DNA of 64,000 bases from an uncultured Clostridia bacterium (GCA_947631235.1 CANRKO010000001.1:62001-126000), one strand, 5' to 3'. Counted from the stretch's first letter, positions 15,063 through 23,768 are shown. Program-made: numbers and translations. Notes: a model not told the origin generated them from the sequence alone.

Positions 15063-16363
15063 TTTCTTGTTTCTCCTTTCTCATATGCGTTTAAAACCCG
15101 TTTTGATACTTCCTTAATTACCGGAACAACGACTGTATTGCCCAAAAGATCATATCCGTCTTCAATATCCACATTAAATATGAAGTCATTGGGATATCCG
15201 AATAATCTTAAACCTTCTCGTAAAGATAAAGGACGTAATCCTTCTCCATCTACAACATAAATATGCTGCATATCCATAGCAACCAATGTCGGAGCAATGC
15301 TGTTTGGGTCTAAAATCTTCCCCACTTCAAATGACATTTTTCCGGCTACAATATTATAGCCTAGGGGGAGTGACTGATCTTGTACGCGATTATGTCCAAC
15401 CTTTTTCTTTGGGTATTCTTTTGTAAGATAACCCATTTCAACAAGGTTTTCCAGCATTTGCTCTAATTCTTCATCATCATAGAAGGTGCGAATTTGGTCT
15501 ATCGTCAGCGGCATACCATCCATCCAGTCAATGCCATATTCTATCGCCCATTTTTTCTTTCGTCGCTCTTTTAACATAATGTTTAAAAGCGCTTTTTCTT
15601 TTTGTGAAATTCTACCTCTATATTCAATATCCCAGCTGTGAATATTGTTACTACCGCCACGTTTATCTTTTATTGCCTTGCCATATAATTCATACGTGGA
15701 ATAATGAGATAGAAGCAACTGTACAAAATGACTGTTTGAAACATCTAATCCCTGTTCCAGAACTGTATCGAGTGTGGTACTTTTTTTTGAAAACCTTTTT
15801 AAGTATGGTTTTTTTTCTTTTGTTCCGACTATATAAATCCTTTTCCGATCCTGAGCAACCCCAAAGTCTTTTGCGTTTAATACCTCCCATGACACCTTAT
15901 ATCCTAAACAGGTTAATTGCCGCAAAATAATACGCAGTGTTTCCCCTATTTTATCTGTCGGTTTTTGTTTATCGTGATTAACCAATCCTTCAACATTTTC
16001 CAAAACAAATCCATTTGGCTTTTTTTCCTTCAGAATGCGTTCCACTTCAAAGAATAAAGTTCCGCGAGTATCTTCAAAACCTAAACGTTTTCCTGCTGAT
16101 GAAAATGCTTGACAAGGAAATCCGGCAAGTAAAAAATCAAAATCCGGAATATCCTTTGTATCAATTTGCGTTATATCTCCATATATAACTTCGTTAGGAT
16201 GGTTTTGTTTTAATACATTAATTGCATACGGTTTTATTTCAGATGTAAATACACACTTATATCCATAGCCCTTTTGGTCACACGCCTGTTCAAATCCCTT
16301 TCTGATTCCGCCAATTCCGGCAAATAAATCAATAAAACGTATTGTTTTATTTGATGTTTTCAT
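15059..16363 (-). CDS. DNA (cytosine-5) methyltransferase of the NgoBV-like R-M system
   Basis: 434 aa. The m5C motifs are FIDLFAGIGGIRKGFE (I), GFPCQAFSSAG with Cys84 (IV), FVLENVEGLV (VI), AQDRKRIYIVG (VIII) and LLGNTVVVPV (X). A long target-recognition region of about 150 residues precedes RPLSLREGLRLFGYP. It should protect the site cut by the overlapping endonuclease. Two A8 tracts lie 28 bases apart in the coding strand (EKKP and SKKS codons), possible slippage sites. A consensus minus-strand promoter lies 38 bases upstream. The low GC content matches the rest of the island. Confidence 0.9.
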   Translation of the reverse strand: MKTSNKTIRFIDLFAGIGGIRKGFEQACDQKGYGYKCVFTSEIKPYAINVLKQNHPNEVIYGDITQIDTKDIPDFDFLLAGFPCQAFSSAGKRLGFEDTRGTLFFEVERILKEKKPNGFVLENVEGLVNHDKQKPTDKIGETLRIILRQLTCLGYKVSWEVLNAKDFGVAQDRKRIYIVGTKEKKPYLKRFSKKSTTLDTVLEQGLDVSNSHFVQLLLSHYSTYELYGKAIKDKRGGSNNIHSWDIEYRGRISQKEKALLNIMLKERRKKKWAIEYGIDWMDGMPLTIDQIRTFYDDEELEQMLENLVEMGYLTKEYPKKKVGHNRVQDQSLPLGYNIVAGKMSFEVGKILDPNSIAPTLVAMDMQHIYVVDGEGLRPLSLREGLRLFGYPNDFIFNVDIEDGYDLLGNTVVVPVIKEVSKRVLNAYEKGETRK

Positions 16364-16400
16364 CAGGCATGACCCTCCTTAAAAATTAAATACACTTATT

Positions 16401-16429
16401 ATTATAACATATAATCTTTTTGTTTTCAA
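16401..16429 (-). promoter_or_regulatory. Sigma-A promoter of the R-M operon
   Basis: Minus strand TTGAAA, 17 bp, TATAAT. Confidence 0.75.
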
Positions 16430-16461
16430 GATAACAACTTTATATTTGTATCTTTATATCA

Positions 16462-16496
16462 AAAATATTTACATATAAAATATTTACATATAAAAT
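16462..16496. repeat. Short tandem repeat, 15-bp unit, about 2.3 copies
   Basis: AAAATATTTACATAT repeated head to tail at the right edge of the R-M island, between divergent promoters. Confidence 0.85.
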
Positions 16497-16507
16497 AAAA
16501 AAAGCTA

Positions 16508-16536
16508 TGGACTAATTCCGAAATTTATAGTACAAT
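16508..16536 (+). promoter_or_regulatory. Sigma-A promoter of the asp23-DAK-recG operon
   Basis: TGGACT, 17 bp, TACAAT, followed by AAAGGAGGAACGCAAC before the ATG at 16574. Confidence 0.6.
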
Positions 16537-16573
16537 ATATATAAAATATAACCGAATAAAGGAGGAACGCAAC

Positions 16574-16927
16574 ATGGTATTAAAGACCGGCAGCGAATTG
16601 GGAGAGGTTTCCATATCGAACAGCGTAATATCCGAAATAGCCGGCGCGGTCGCGTCGAGGTGCTACGGAGTGGTCGGAATGGCGTCGAGAAACAAGAAGG
16701 ACGGTATAGTAAGCCTTTTAAGACCCGACTCCATCACAAAGGGAATAAACATAAACATAGAGGACAACGGGGTTGTAATCGAGGTACACATTATCGTGGA
16801 GTACGGCGTAAACATCAACACCATCTGTAAAAGCATCGTGAACCGCGTGCGCTACAACGTCGAGAACACGGCCGGCATAAAGGTAAAACGCGTGAACGTA
16901 AGAGTGGAAGGCGTAAGAGTGGATTAA
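16574..16927 (+). CDS. Asp23/Gls24 family protein (YloU-like)
   Basis: 117 aa, the usual length. ISNSVISEIAGAVASRCYGVVGMA at the N-terminus and a VHIIVEYGVNI...VRYNVENTAGIKVKRVNVRVEGV end define the family. These proteins are linked to envelope stress and often sit next to YloV/FakA, as here. It is cytoplasmic, with no signal peptide or membrane segment. It heads an operon with the DAK-domain gene 34 bases downstream and recG beyond. The strong AAAGGAGGAACG ribosome site suggests high expression. Confidence 0.9.
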   Translation: MVLKTGSELGEVSISNSVISEIAGAVASRCYGVVGMASRNKKDGIVSLLRPDSITKGININIEDNGVVIEVHIIVEYGVNINTICKSIVNRVRYNVENTAGIKVKRVNVRVEGVRVD

Positions 16928-16961
16928 TGCGCACTGCGCAAGGTGGCGGTAATTTTAAGGG

Positions 16962-18707
16962 GTGATTAAGATAAATACTATAAACGGAAAAGTATTCGCC
17001 GAAATGGTCATAAGCGGCGCGAATAATCTGTACAACAATAAGGGCGCGGTAGACGAGCTTAACGTGTTCCCCGTGCCGGACGGCGATACGGGTACGAATA
17101 TGTCGCTGACGGCGCAGTCAATGGCAAACGAGCTTGCGGACGCGGACAGCTTGACGCTTACAAAGGCGGCGGATAAGATGTCGTTTGCTACGCTGCGCGG
17201 CGCGCGCGGCAACAGCGGCGTTATCATGTCGCAGTTTTTCAGGGGTATTTCGAGAAGTTTTAAAGGCAAGACGGAGTGCGGCGCGGCTGAGCTTGCGTCG
17301 GCTTTAAAGGACGGCTCCGACGCGGCGTACAAGGCGGTTATGAACCCGACCGAGGGTACTATTCTCACGGTCGCGCGTGAGGCGGCCGCGGGCGCGAAAA
17401 CGGCTGCCGACGGCGGCGACGTTACAGCAGTTGTCGAAAAAGCCGTGGAACGCGGAAACAAGGCTCTTGCACGCACGACCGAAATGCTCCCCGTGCTTAA
17501 ACAGGCGAACGTCGTTGACGCGGGCGGTCGGGGCTGGATGTACGTACTCGAGGGTATGCTCTCTTATCTGCACAGCGGTGAAATAACAGCCAAAGTCGGC
17601 GGCGAGACGGCGGAAACAAAGAAAACGGCTCAGGCTGCCGTAAGCGGCGAGGATATAAAATTCAAGTACTGCACCGAATTTATAATCGAAAAATACGAGT
17701 CGGGCGCGTCCGTTGAGGACTTCCGCGCGGCGATTGCCGACAAGGGCGACTGTCAGCTTGTAATCGACGACGACGAGGTGTGCAAGGTTCATATCCACAC
17801 GAACCACCCCGGCTTTGTGCTTGAAGAGGCTGTAAAGCTGGGCGAGATGATAAACCTCAAAATCGACAATATGAAACACCAGCACCGCGAGATTATCAAG
17901 GGTACTCTCGATTTGTCGGACGGCAGAACGCCCTCGACGGTGACTGACGGCAAAAAGTCCAAGCCGAAAAAGGAAAAAGAGCCGAAACCGAAAAAGGAGA
18001 AGGAACCCAAACCAAAAAAGGAAACAAAACAGGAACCCCCCAAGACATACGGCTTTGTCGCGGTGTGCGCGGGCAAGGGGCTTGCGGAAATTCTCGGCGA
18101 CATGGGAGTTGACAGGATAATCGAGGGCGGTCAGACGATGAACCCCTCGACGGACGACATACTCAAAGCGGTAAAGAAGGTCAAGGCGCAGACGGTGTTT
18201 GTGTTCCCGAATAACAAGAATATAGTTATGGCGGCGCAGCAGGCGGCTCAAATTCTCGGGGACAGAAACATAGTAGTAATCGAAAGCACAAGCTATCCGC
18301 AGTGCGTGAGCGCGATGGTCGCGTTTAACGACCAGAAGGACGCGGAGACGAACGCCAACGCCATGCGCAAGGCGATAGGCAAGGTCGCGACGGCGCAGCT
18401 TACTTACGCGGTTCGCGACACGGAAATTGACGGCAAAACAATAAAGAAAAACGATATACTCGGCATGGTCGAGGGCAAAATAACCCGCACCGGCACGGAT
18501 CTTGACGAGGTGCTTGCAGGAGTCGTAGCCGAGATAACGGACGAGGATACGGAGATCATCACCGTTTACTGCGGCAAGGACGTCAAAAAACAGCAGGCGG
18601 ACAGGATGCAGAGAGCGCTGGAGGCAAAGTACGAAAACGACGAAATAGAAGTCTCATTTAAACGGGGCGGACAGCCGATATATTACTACATAGTATCGGC
18701 AGAGTAA
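16962..18707 (+). CDS. DAK2 domain / DegV-like fusion protein (YloV, FakA-like)
   Basis: 581 aa. The N-terminal DhaL/DAK2 domain (about 1-200) has VFPVPDGDTGTNM and RGARGNSGVIMSQFFRG, the ADP/Mg-binding motifs. A middle domain follows. A Lys/Pro/Glu linker (repeats of KPKKEKEP, about 325-355) leads into a C-terminal domain with EGGQTMNPS and FPNNKNIVMAA. FakA-type proteins phosphorylate fatty acids bound to FakB. The lysine-rich linker is longer than I would expect. The start is odd: the in-frame GTG at 16962 overlaps the best Shine-Dalgarno (AAGGGGTG), whereas an ATA codon at 16971 sits at ideal spacing where family members begin (xNTINGK). Confidence 0.85.
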   Translation: MIKINTINGKVFAEMVISGANNLYNNKGAVDELNVFPVPDGDTGTNMSLTAQSMANELADADSLTLTKAADKMSFATLRGARGNSGVIMSQFFRGISRSFKGKTECGAAELASALKDGSDAAYKAVMNPTEGTILTVAREAAAGAKTAADGGDVTAVVEKAVERGNKALARTTEMLPVLKQANVVDAGGRGWMYVLEGMLSYLHSGEITAKVGGETAETKKTAQAAVSGEDIKFKYCTEFIIEKYESGASVEDFRAAIADKGDCQLVIDDDEVCKVHIHTNHPGFVLEEAVKLGEMINLKIDNMKHQHREIIKGTLDLSDGRTPSTVTDGKKSKPKKEKEPKPKKEKEPKPKKETKQEPPKTYGFVAVCAGKGLAEILGDMGVDRIIEGGQTMNPSTDDILKAVKKVKAQTVFVFPNNKNIVMAAQQAAQILGDRNIVVIESTSYPQCVSAMVAFNDQKDAETNANAMRKAIGKVATAQLTYAVRDTEIDGKTIKKNDILGMVEGKITRTGTDLDEVLAGVVAEITDEDTEIITVYCGKDVKKQQADRMQRALEAKYENDEIEVSFKRGGQPIYYYIVSAE

Positions 18708-18721
18708 CACGGGAGCGGATA

Positions 18722-20755
18722 ATGTCAAAGGATATACGTTATCTTAAAGGCGTGGGCGAAAAACGCGCCGCGCTGTTTGAAAAAAAAGGAATACGGACGG
18801 TCGAGGATTTACTTTACTATTTTCCGCGCTCGCATGAGGATAGGTCGGAAATGAAGGAAATCGCCGACTGTGCCGAAGGGGAAACGGTGTGCGTCAGCGT
18901 CACCGTTTTTTCGCCTGTCAGCGACGTGAGAGTAAGGCGCAATCTGCTTGTGTCAACGATGATAGTGAGCGACCAAACGGGCGCTCTGAACGTCGTGTGG
19001 TACAACAACAAGTACGTCAAGGGGCAGTTTTTCACCGGCGACGAGTATATTCTTTACGGCAAGATAACGCGTAACCGCGGTAAAAAGGAAATGGTAAACC
19101 CCGTGTTTGAGAAAAAGGGCAGCGAGAGGTTCACGGGTAAAATAGTGCCGCTATACCCGCTTACGGAGGGGCTTACGCAGAAAATCCTCCAGTCGGCGAT
19201 GGAACTGGCTTTAAAGGAGGCGGGCAGGCTCGAAGAGTACATTCCCGCCGAAATACGCGACAGGTACAAAATCGCGGAGCTTAACTACGCGATGAAGAAC
19301 ATACATTTCCCCGAGGACTTCGAAAGCTACAACATAGCCCGCGAGAGGTTTGTGTTCGAGGAACTGCTTATTTTGCAGCTTGCGCTGTCGCAGCACAAGG
19401 ACGAGAACACACGGCAGCAAGGCGCGGTTTTTAAAGACGTAAAGTGCGTGAGGACGTTTACCGACACGCTCCCGTTTCCACTCACGAACGCGCAGAAACG
19501 CGTGCTTAACGAGATAATGAAGGACTGCAAAAGCGGCGGCGTGATGAACCGTCTCGTTCAGGGCGACGTGGGCAGCGGCAAAACGGCTGTGGCGGCTGCC
19601 GCGATTTACGCGGCTGTAAAGAACGGTCACCAGGCGGCGATGATGGCGCCGACCGAGATACTCGCCGTGCAGCACGCGGAAACGCTCGCCGAATTTTTCA
19701 AGGACACGGGCATAAAGGTCGCGCTCCTGAACGGCAGCATGAGGGCGAAGGACAAAAAGCTCGTCTACGACATGATGCTGACGGGCGAGGTAGACGTTGT
19801 TGTCGGAACGCACGCAATAATACAGGACAAGGCTGAATTTAAAGACCTCGCGCTCGTCGTCGCGGACGAGCAGCACCGTTTCGGCGTTGAGCAGAGGGCA
19901 AAGCTTGCCGCGAAGGGCAACAACCCGCACGTACTCATCATGTCAGCCACTCCGATACCGCGCACGCTGGCGCTCATACTGTACGGCGACCTCGACATTT
20001 CCGTTATAGACGAATTGCCGCCGGGCAGAAAGCCCGTTAAAACATACGCGGTGGGCGAGAGTATGCGCAAACGCGTGTTCGCGTTCCTCGGCAAAAATGT
20101 AAACGCGGGTATGCAGGCGTACGTCGTGTGTCCGCTTATCGAGGAAACGGAAAAGAGCGATTTGCAGAACGCGGCAGAACTGTGCAAAAAGCTTCAAAAC
20201 GCGTTCCCTAATTTTTCGGTCGGACTGATGCACGGCAGAATGAAACCGAAGCTTAAGGAAGAAATAATGAACGACTTTGTTTCGGGCGAGATAAAAATAC
20301 TCGTTTCCACAACGGTGATAGAGGTGGGCGTGAACGTGCCGAACGCGAATATGATGATAATTGAGAACGCGGAACGTTTCGGCTTGTCTCAACTTCATCA
20401 GCTGCGCGGACGCGTCGGACGCGGCGGCGAGCAGGCGTTCTGCATACTTATCGCGCACGGTAATAACGAGGTCACAAAAAAGCGCATGGAGACAATGACG
20501 ATCTCGAACGACGGCTTTTATATAAGCGAGCAGGATTTAAAGCTGCGCGGACCGGGCGACTTTTTCGGTACGCGCCAGCACGGTCTGCCGGAAATGAAAA
20601 TCGCGAACCTGTTCGAGGACAGAGATATTCTCGCAATTTCGCAGCAGACGGCGAAAAGCATACTTGAAGAAGACCCGTTTCTGGAAAGCGAAAAATACAA
20701 GGGACTGCGCAAACGTGCCGAAAAAATAATCGCGAACGGTATCGCCATGAACTGA
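18722..20755 (+). CDS. recG: ATP-dependent DNA helicase RecG
   Basis: 677 aa, full length. The N-terminal wedge/OB region (KGVGEKRAALFEKKGI; DLLYYFPRSHEDRS) is followed by helicase motifs: QGDVGSGKTAVA (Walker A), ADEQHRFGVEQR (DExH, as DEQH), MSATPIPRT, and FGLSQLHQLRGRVGRGG (motif VI). RecG remodels stalled forks and branched DNA. It follows the DAK gene by 14 bases, a gene order common in Firmicutes. The ATG is preceded by GGGAGCGGATA. No anomaly was seen. Confidence 0.95.
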   Translation: MSKDIRYLKGVGEKRAALFEKKGIRTVEDLLYYFPRSHEDRSEMKEIADCAEGETVCVSVTVFSPVSDVRVRRNLLVSTMIVSDQTGALNVVWYNNKYVKGQFFTGDEYILYGKITRNRGKKEMVNPVFEKKGSERFTGKIVPLYPLTEGLTQKILQSAMELALKEAGRLEEYIPAEIRDRYKIAELNYAMKNIHFPEDFESYNIARERFVFEELLILQLALSQHKDENTRQQGAVFKDVKCVRTFTDTLPFPLTNAQKRVLNEIMKDCKSGGVMNRLVQGDVGSGKTAVAAAAIYAAVKNGHQAAMMAPTEILAVQHAETLAEFFKDTGIKVALLNGSMRAKDKKLVYDMMLTGEVDVVVGTHAIIQDKAEFKDLALVVADEQHRFGVEQRAKLAAKGNNPHVLIMSATPIPRTLALILYGDLDISVIDELPPGRKPVKTYAVGESMRKRVFAFLGKNVNAGMQAYVVCPLIEETEKSDLQNAAELCKKLQNAFPNFSVGLMHGRMKPKLKEEIMNDFVSGEIKILVSTTVIEVGVNVPNANMMIIENAERFGLSQLHQLRGRVGRGGEQAFCILIAHGNNEVTKKRMETMTISNDGFYISEQDLKLRGPGDFFGTRQHGLPEMKIANLFEDRDILAISQQTAKSILEEDPFLESEKYKGLRKRAEKIIANGIAMN

Positions 20756-20859
20756 CAAAATCCGAATACAAATATTACATGTTTAAATTCTGTGAATACG
20801 CGCAAATTATAAACGAGTAAAGAAACTCATTAAATTTTTTGCAGAAGGAGAACAAAACG

Positions 20860-21042
20860 ATGTCAAAGTCAAGAAATTCGAGAACATCAGGTCTTGAAAG
20901 CTTTAAGATGGAGGCGGCGAGAGAAGTCGGCGTAAACCTTGAAAGCGGTTACAACGGCGACCTCACATCAAAGCAGGCGGGTTCTATCGGCGGACAGATG
21001 GTTAAAAAGATGATAGAAAGCTACGAAAACAACAACAGATAA
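20860..21042 (+). CDS. Alpha/beta-type small acid-soluble spore protein (SASP)
   Basis: 60 aa from the ATG at 20860 (AGAAGGAGAACAAAACG upstream), not the TTG used in the ORF track. The family core is clear: GLESFKMEAAREVGVNL, which holds the germination-protease cleavage region, and the C-terminal signature LTSKQAGSIGGQMVKKMIES. These proteins coat and protect DNA in the dormant spore. Its presence is the best evidence that the organism forms endospores. A forespore (sigma-G) promoter is expected, but I could not find a convincing one. It stands alone, with a terminator right after. Confidence 0.93.
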   Translation: MSKSRNSRTSGLESFKMEAAREVGVNLESGYNGDLTSKQAGSIGGQMVKKMIESYENNNR

Positions 21043-21057
21043 GCAAACGATACAAAA

Positions 21058-21088
21058 AGGCGCGTCCGAAATTTGGGCGCGTTTTTTT
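21058..21088 (+). terminator. Intrinsic terminator after the SASP gene
   Basis: Stem CGCGTCC / GGGCGCG (one G-U pair), then seven T. Confidence 0.88.
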
Positions 21089-21099
21089 ACGCGTAAATT

Positions 21100-21128
21100 T
21101 TGACAAAACGCGGTCTGTATATTATAAT
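21100..21128 (+). promoter_or_regulatory. Perfect sigma-A promoter of larC
   Basis: TTGACA, 17 bp, TATAAT, 37 bases upstream of the chosen larC start. Confidence 0.85.
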
Positions 21129-21165
21129 ATATAATAATTGCAGGCGCGGACGAAGGGAGAAAAAT

Positions 21166-22323
21166 ATGAGGACACTTTATCTTGAATGTAATATGGGCGC
21201 GGCGGGCGATATGCTTACGGCTGCGCTCGCGGAGCTTACCGATACGGACGAATTTGTAAAGCGCGTGAACGGTGCCGGTATACCGAACGTAACCGTCACA
21301 GCCGAAAAAACGCAAAAGTGCGGCGTAACAGGCACGCATATCCGCGTCACGGTGAACGGAGAAGAAGAAAACGAGCATATGCACGAGCATCACCACCACC
21401 ATTCGGGTATTGCCGACGTTGAGGGCATAATACGCTCCCTTAACGTGTCCGAGACGGTAAAGGATAACGCCATAGCCGTATACAACATTATCGCCGAAGC
21501 GGAAAGCTACGTACATAACACGGACATGGAGCATATACATTTCCACGAGGTCGGCACGATGGACGCGGTAGCCGACGTTGTCGGCGTTTGTATGCTTATG
21601 GAGGAGCTGTCGCCCGAAAAAATCGTATGTTCGCCCGTGAACGTCGGCGGCGGCACGGTAAAGTGCGCCCACGGCGTGCTGCCCGTACCCGCGCCCGCGA
21701 CGGCGAGAATTTTACGTGATATTCCGATATACGGCAGCGGCAGCACGGAACTTTGCACGCCCACCGGCGCGGCGCTTTTAAAGCGTTTTGCGACGGAATT
21801 TGCGCCGATGCCGGCAATGAAAATCAAGAACGTGGGTTACGGAATGGGCAGCAAGGATTTTGAAACGGCGAATTGTGTAAGAGCGTTTCTGGGCGAGAGC
21901 GACGACATAGGCGGCGTGTGCGAGCTGCGCTGCAACATAGACGACATGACGGGCGAGCAGATTGGGTTCGCGGTCGAGACGCTCGCGGAAAACGGTGCGC
22001 TCGACGTGTTCACAGTGCCGGTGTACATGAAGAAAAACCGTCCGGGCATACTTCTCACGTGCCTTTGCAAGGCGGCTGACAGGGATAAAATGGTGGAGCT
22101 TATTTTCAGACACACGTCCACGATAGGTATGAGAGAGTACGCCGTAAATCGGCACACGCTGGAACGCGAGACCGTGACCGTGAACACGTCCCACGGCACT
22201 GTCCGCGCAAAAAAATCCATCGGCTATGGAGTGAGCCGCGTAAAGCCCGAATACGAGGATATGGCGCGTATCGCCCGTGACAACAAGATTTCGGTATCGG
22301 ATATAAAAATAACAGACAAATAA
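21166..22323 (+). CDS. larC: LarC-type nickel-pincer cofactor biosynthesis protein
   Basis: 385 aa from the ATG at 21166 (GAAGGGAGAAAAAT upstream). The ORF-track N-terminus lies within the promoter. It begins LYLECNMGAAGDMLTAAL and includes a His-rich patch (EHHHHHSG), HFHEVGTMDAVADVVG, CTPTGAALL and a C-terminal NIDDMTGEQIGFA...KKNRPG region. LarC inserts nickel into the pincer nucleotide used by lactate racemase and relatives. In lactobacilli larC needs a ribosomal frameshift, but here both halves lie in one frame. No larA, larB or larE is seen in the window. Confidence 0.88.
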   Translation: MRTLYLECNMGAAGDMLTAALAELTDTDEFVKRVNGAGIPNVTVTAEKTQKCGVTGTHIRVTVNGEEENEHMHEHHHHHSGIADVEGIIRSLNVSETVKDNAIAVYNIIAEAESYVHNTDMEHIHFHEVGTMDAVADVVGVCMLMEELSPEKIVCSPVNVGGGTVKCAHGVLPVPAPATARILRDIPIYGSGSTELCTPTGAALLKRFATEFAPMPAMKIKNVGYGMGSKDFETANCVRAFLGESDDIGGVCELRCNIDDMTGEQIGFAVETLAENGALDVFTVPVYMKKNRPGILLTCLCKAADRDKMVELIFRHTSTIGMREYAVNRHTLERETVTVNTSHGTVRAKKSIGYGVSRVKPEYEDMARIARDNKISVSDIKITDK

Positions 22324-22325
22324 AA

Positions 22326-22817
22326 TTATATACTGCGCAGCCGTTTTGTCGTGACCTGTGCCGCGATACCCGTAAACGCGCCCGTAACTATCGCGGAAAT
22401 TATGAGGAACGGCGCGTACCACATTACATATGCGCTGCCGATAACGATACACGCGACGGCGAGTTGCCCCGCGTTATGCCCGATCGCGCCCAGCACGCTC
22501 ACGACCCACATACGGTTTTCGCCGAGACGGAGCGACGCGAGAGCCGTAACGGCAAAGCACACAAGACCGCCCGCCATACTGTACAAAAATCCCGCCATAC
22601 CGCCGGAGAACACGCTCGCGACAATAATACGGAGCGTGAGTATAACAAACGATTCCTTCCGACCCAGAATATACACGGCAATCAGCGTTATAATGTTCGC
22701 CAGTCCGAGCTTTACGCCCGGTATCGGCACGAGCGGCGGTATAAACGACTCCGCGACAAATATCACGAGCGCGAGAGACAGCATTAGAGCCATGACGGTA
22801 AGTTTTTTTACATTCAC
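22326..22817 (-). CDS. Gx transporter family / heptaprenyl diphosphate synthase component I-like membrane protein
   Basis: 163 aa with about five membrane helices. The N-terminus LVIFVAESFIPPLVPIPGVKLGLANIITL is typical of the Gx transporter family, also annotated as heptaprenyl diphosphate synthase component I and related to ECF-type S components. IGHNAGQLAVA is a second conserved stretch. It overlaps the NusG-II gene by 4 bases and belongs to a three-gene minus-strand unit divergent from rnfC. This family is regularly found beside rnf operons. The transported substrate is unknown. Confidence 0.82.
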   Translation of the reverse strand: MNVKKLTVMALMLSLALVIFVAESFIPPLVPIPGVKLGLANIITLIAVYILGRKESFVILTLRIIVASVFSGGMAGFLYSMAGGLVCFAVTALASLRLGENRMWVVSVLGAIGHNAGQLAVACIVIGSAYVMWYAPFLIISAIVTGAFTGIAAQVTTKRLRSI

Positions 22818-23212
22818 TGCGCGTCGCCTCCCGTCACCGCGTCAATGCCGCCATTGTCACCCGTGACGACGACGGTCAGTTTATTGGGAAGGCACACGAT
22901 TGGCGGCTGCGTGCCGCTTATAAACCCTCTTTTGACGCATATTTTATCGGGACAGCTTGCGCCTGTGACGGCGATGCGCCCGTTTTCTACCCTTACCGTA
23001 TTTTCGCCGCCGTCCTTGGACGTGACGGTGAACTCGTAGGGGTCTTTTACGTTTTCCAAATCCACGACGCGCACCGTTTCACCGTCCGAGAGGATTTTCG
23101 CCGTTTTACCGTGCGGCGCGGTTTTGGCGCGGCACATGATGACTATTGCGCACACGGCTGCAATCAACGCGAATGCGCCGACCCACGCGAGATTTTTCTT
23201 AAGTTCAGCCAT
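22814..23212 (-). CDS. NusG domain II-containing membrane-anchored protein
   Basis: 132 aa. One N-terminal membrane helix (WVGAFALIAAVCAIVIMC) is followed by an extracytoplasmic domain with CPDKICVKRGFI and PIVCLPNKLTVVV, the hallmark of the NusG-II-like family. Despite the name it is not a transcription factor. Its cysteines suggest a redox or structural role outside the membrane. It overlaps RseC upstream by 8 bases and the Gx transporter downstream by 4. Neighbourhood with Rnf suggests a role in assembling or tuning that complex (inference). Confidence 0.85.
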   Translation of the reverse strand: MAELKKNLAWVGAFALIAAVCAIVIMCRAKTAPHGKTAKILSDGETVRVVDLENVKDPYEFTVTSKDGGENTVRVENGRIAVTGASCPDKICVKRGFISGTQPPIVCLPNKLTVVVTGDNGGIDAVTGGDAQ

Positions 23213-23621
23213 TCGCGTCCTCCTTCGGCAAAATCTTCGTCACGCGCGGCGTGTATCTGCGCTTTAGACGCTTGTCCGACAGTATGAGTATCACAAATAT
23301 GAGCGCCATGAGCAAAAATCCCGCTGCAGCCGATACAAGCTCGTTTTTTGATATTGCGTACGCGGCGAAATATCCGAGTATCAGCGCAGCCACCGGCACA
23401 ATATAAACGAGCGCAGCCGCGCCGAGAACTTTATTGTCAGCCATATCTATGCAAACAACGTCGCCGACGGCGGCGTTTTCGGTATTTTCGGCTTTTACCG
23501 TCGCCGTAATACCCGGACAAAGCCCGCATGACGCGCAGCTTTCGCCGCACGACGACGAGCGCGTGATTTCGATTTCTGCCGTTTTTCCGCTTACGCTTTT
23601 AACAATACCGTTCTGAAACAT
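23205..23621 (-). CDS. RseC/SoxR-reducing system family protein
   Basis: 138 aa from the ATG at 23621, chosen because AGGGGTGGTAAA lies just upstream; the ORF track starts 6 codons earlier. An N-terminal small domain carries CGESCASCGLC, a four-cysteine motif likely to bind a cluster or metal. Two membrane helices follow (about 75-115), then a basic tail. In enterobacteria RseC works with the Rnf-like Rsx complex to reduce SoxR. The divergent rnf operon here matches that pairing. Confidence 0.85.
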   Translation of the reverse strand: MFQNGIVKSVSGKTAEIEITRSSSCGESCASCGLCPGITATVKAENTENAAVGDVVCIDMADNKVLGAAALVYIVPVAALILGYFAAYAISKNELVSAAAGFLLMALIFVILILSDKRLKRRYTPRVTKILPKEDANG

Positions 23622-23657
23622 TTTACCACCCCTCGGCATATTTTAAATCCGTTTCTA

Positions 23658-23686
23658 ATTATAATATACCGTCATATTTCTTTCAA
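23658..23686 (-). promoter_or_regulatory. Sigma-A promoter of the rseC operon
   Basis: Minus strand TTGAAA, 17 bp, TATAAT. It lies back to back with the rnf promoter. Confidence 0.75.
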
Positions 23687-23693
23687 GTATATA

Positions 23694-23722
23694 TTGAAAA
23701 AAATATTTAATTATGATACAAT
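23694..23722 (+). promoter_or_regulatory. Sigma-A promoter of rnfCDGEAB
   Basis: TTGAAA, 17 bp, TACAAT. Its -35 box lies only 7 bp from that of the divergent promoter, so the two units may be co-regulated. Confidence 0.75.
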
Positions 23723-23768
23723 AACTATAGCTATGTATTACAACAAAGCGAAAAAGGAAGGTGTAACA

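Noticed and set aside
20760-20858. Sigma-G promoter for the SASP gene
   Set aside because: CATGTTTA and GAATA-like boxes occur but never at the required 17-18 base spacing.
21370-21430. Frameshift site in larC
   Set aside because: The His-rich linker looks unusual, but the whole protein is in one frame, so no programmed frameshift is needed.
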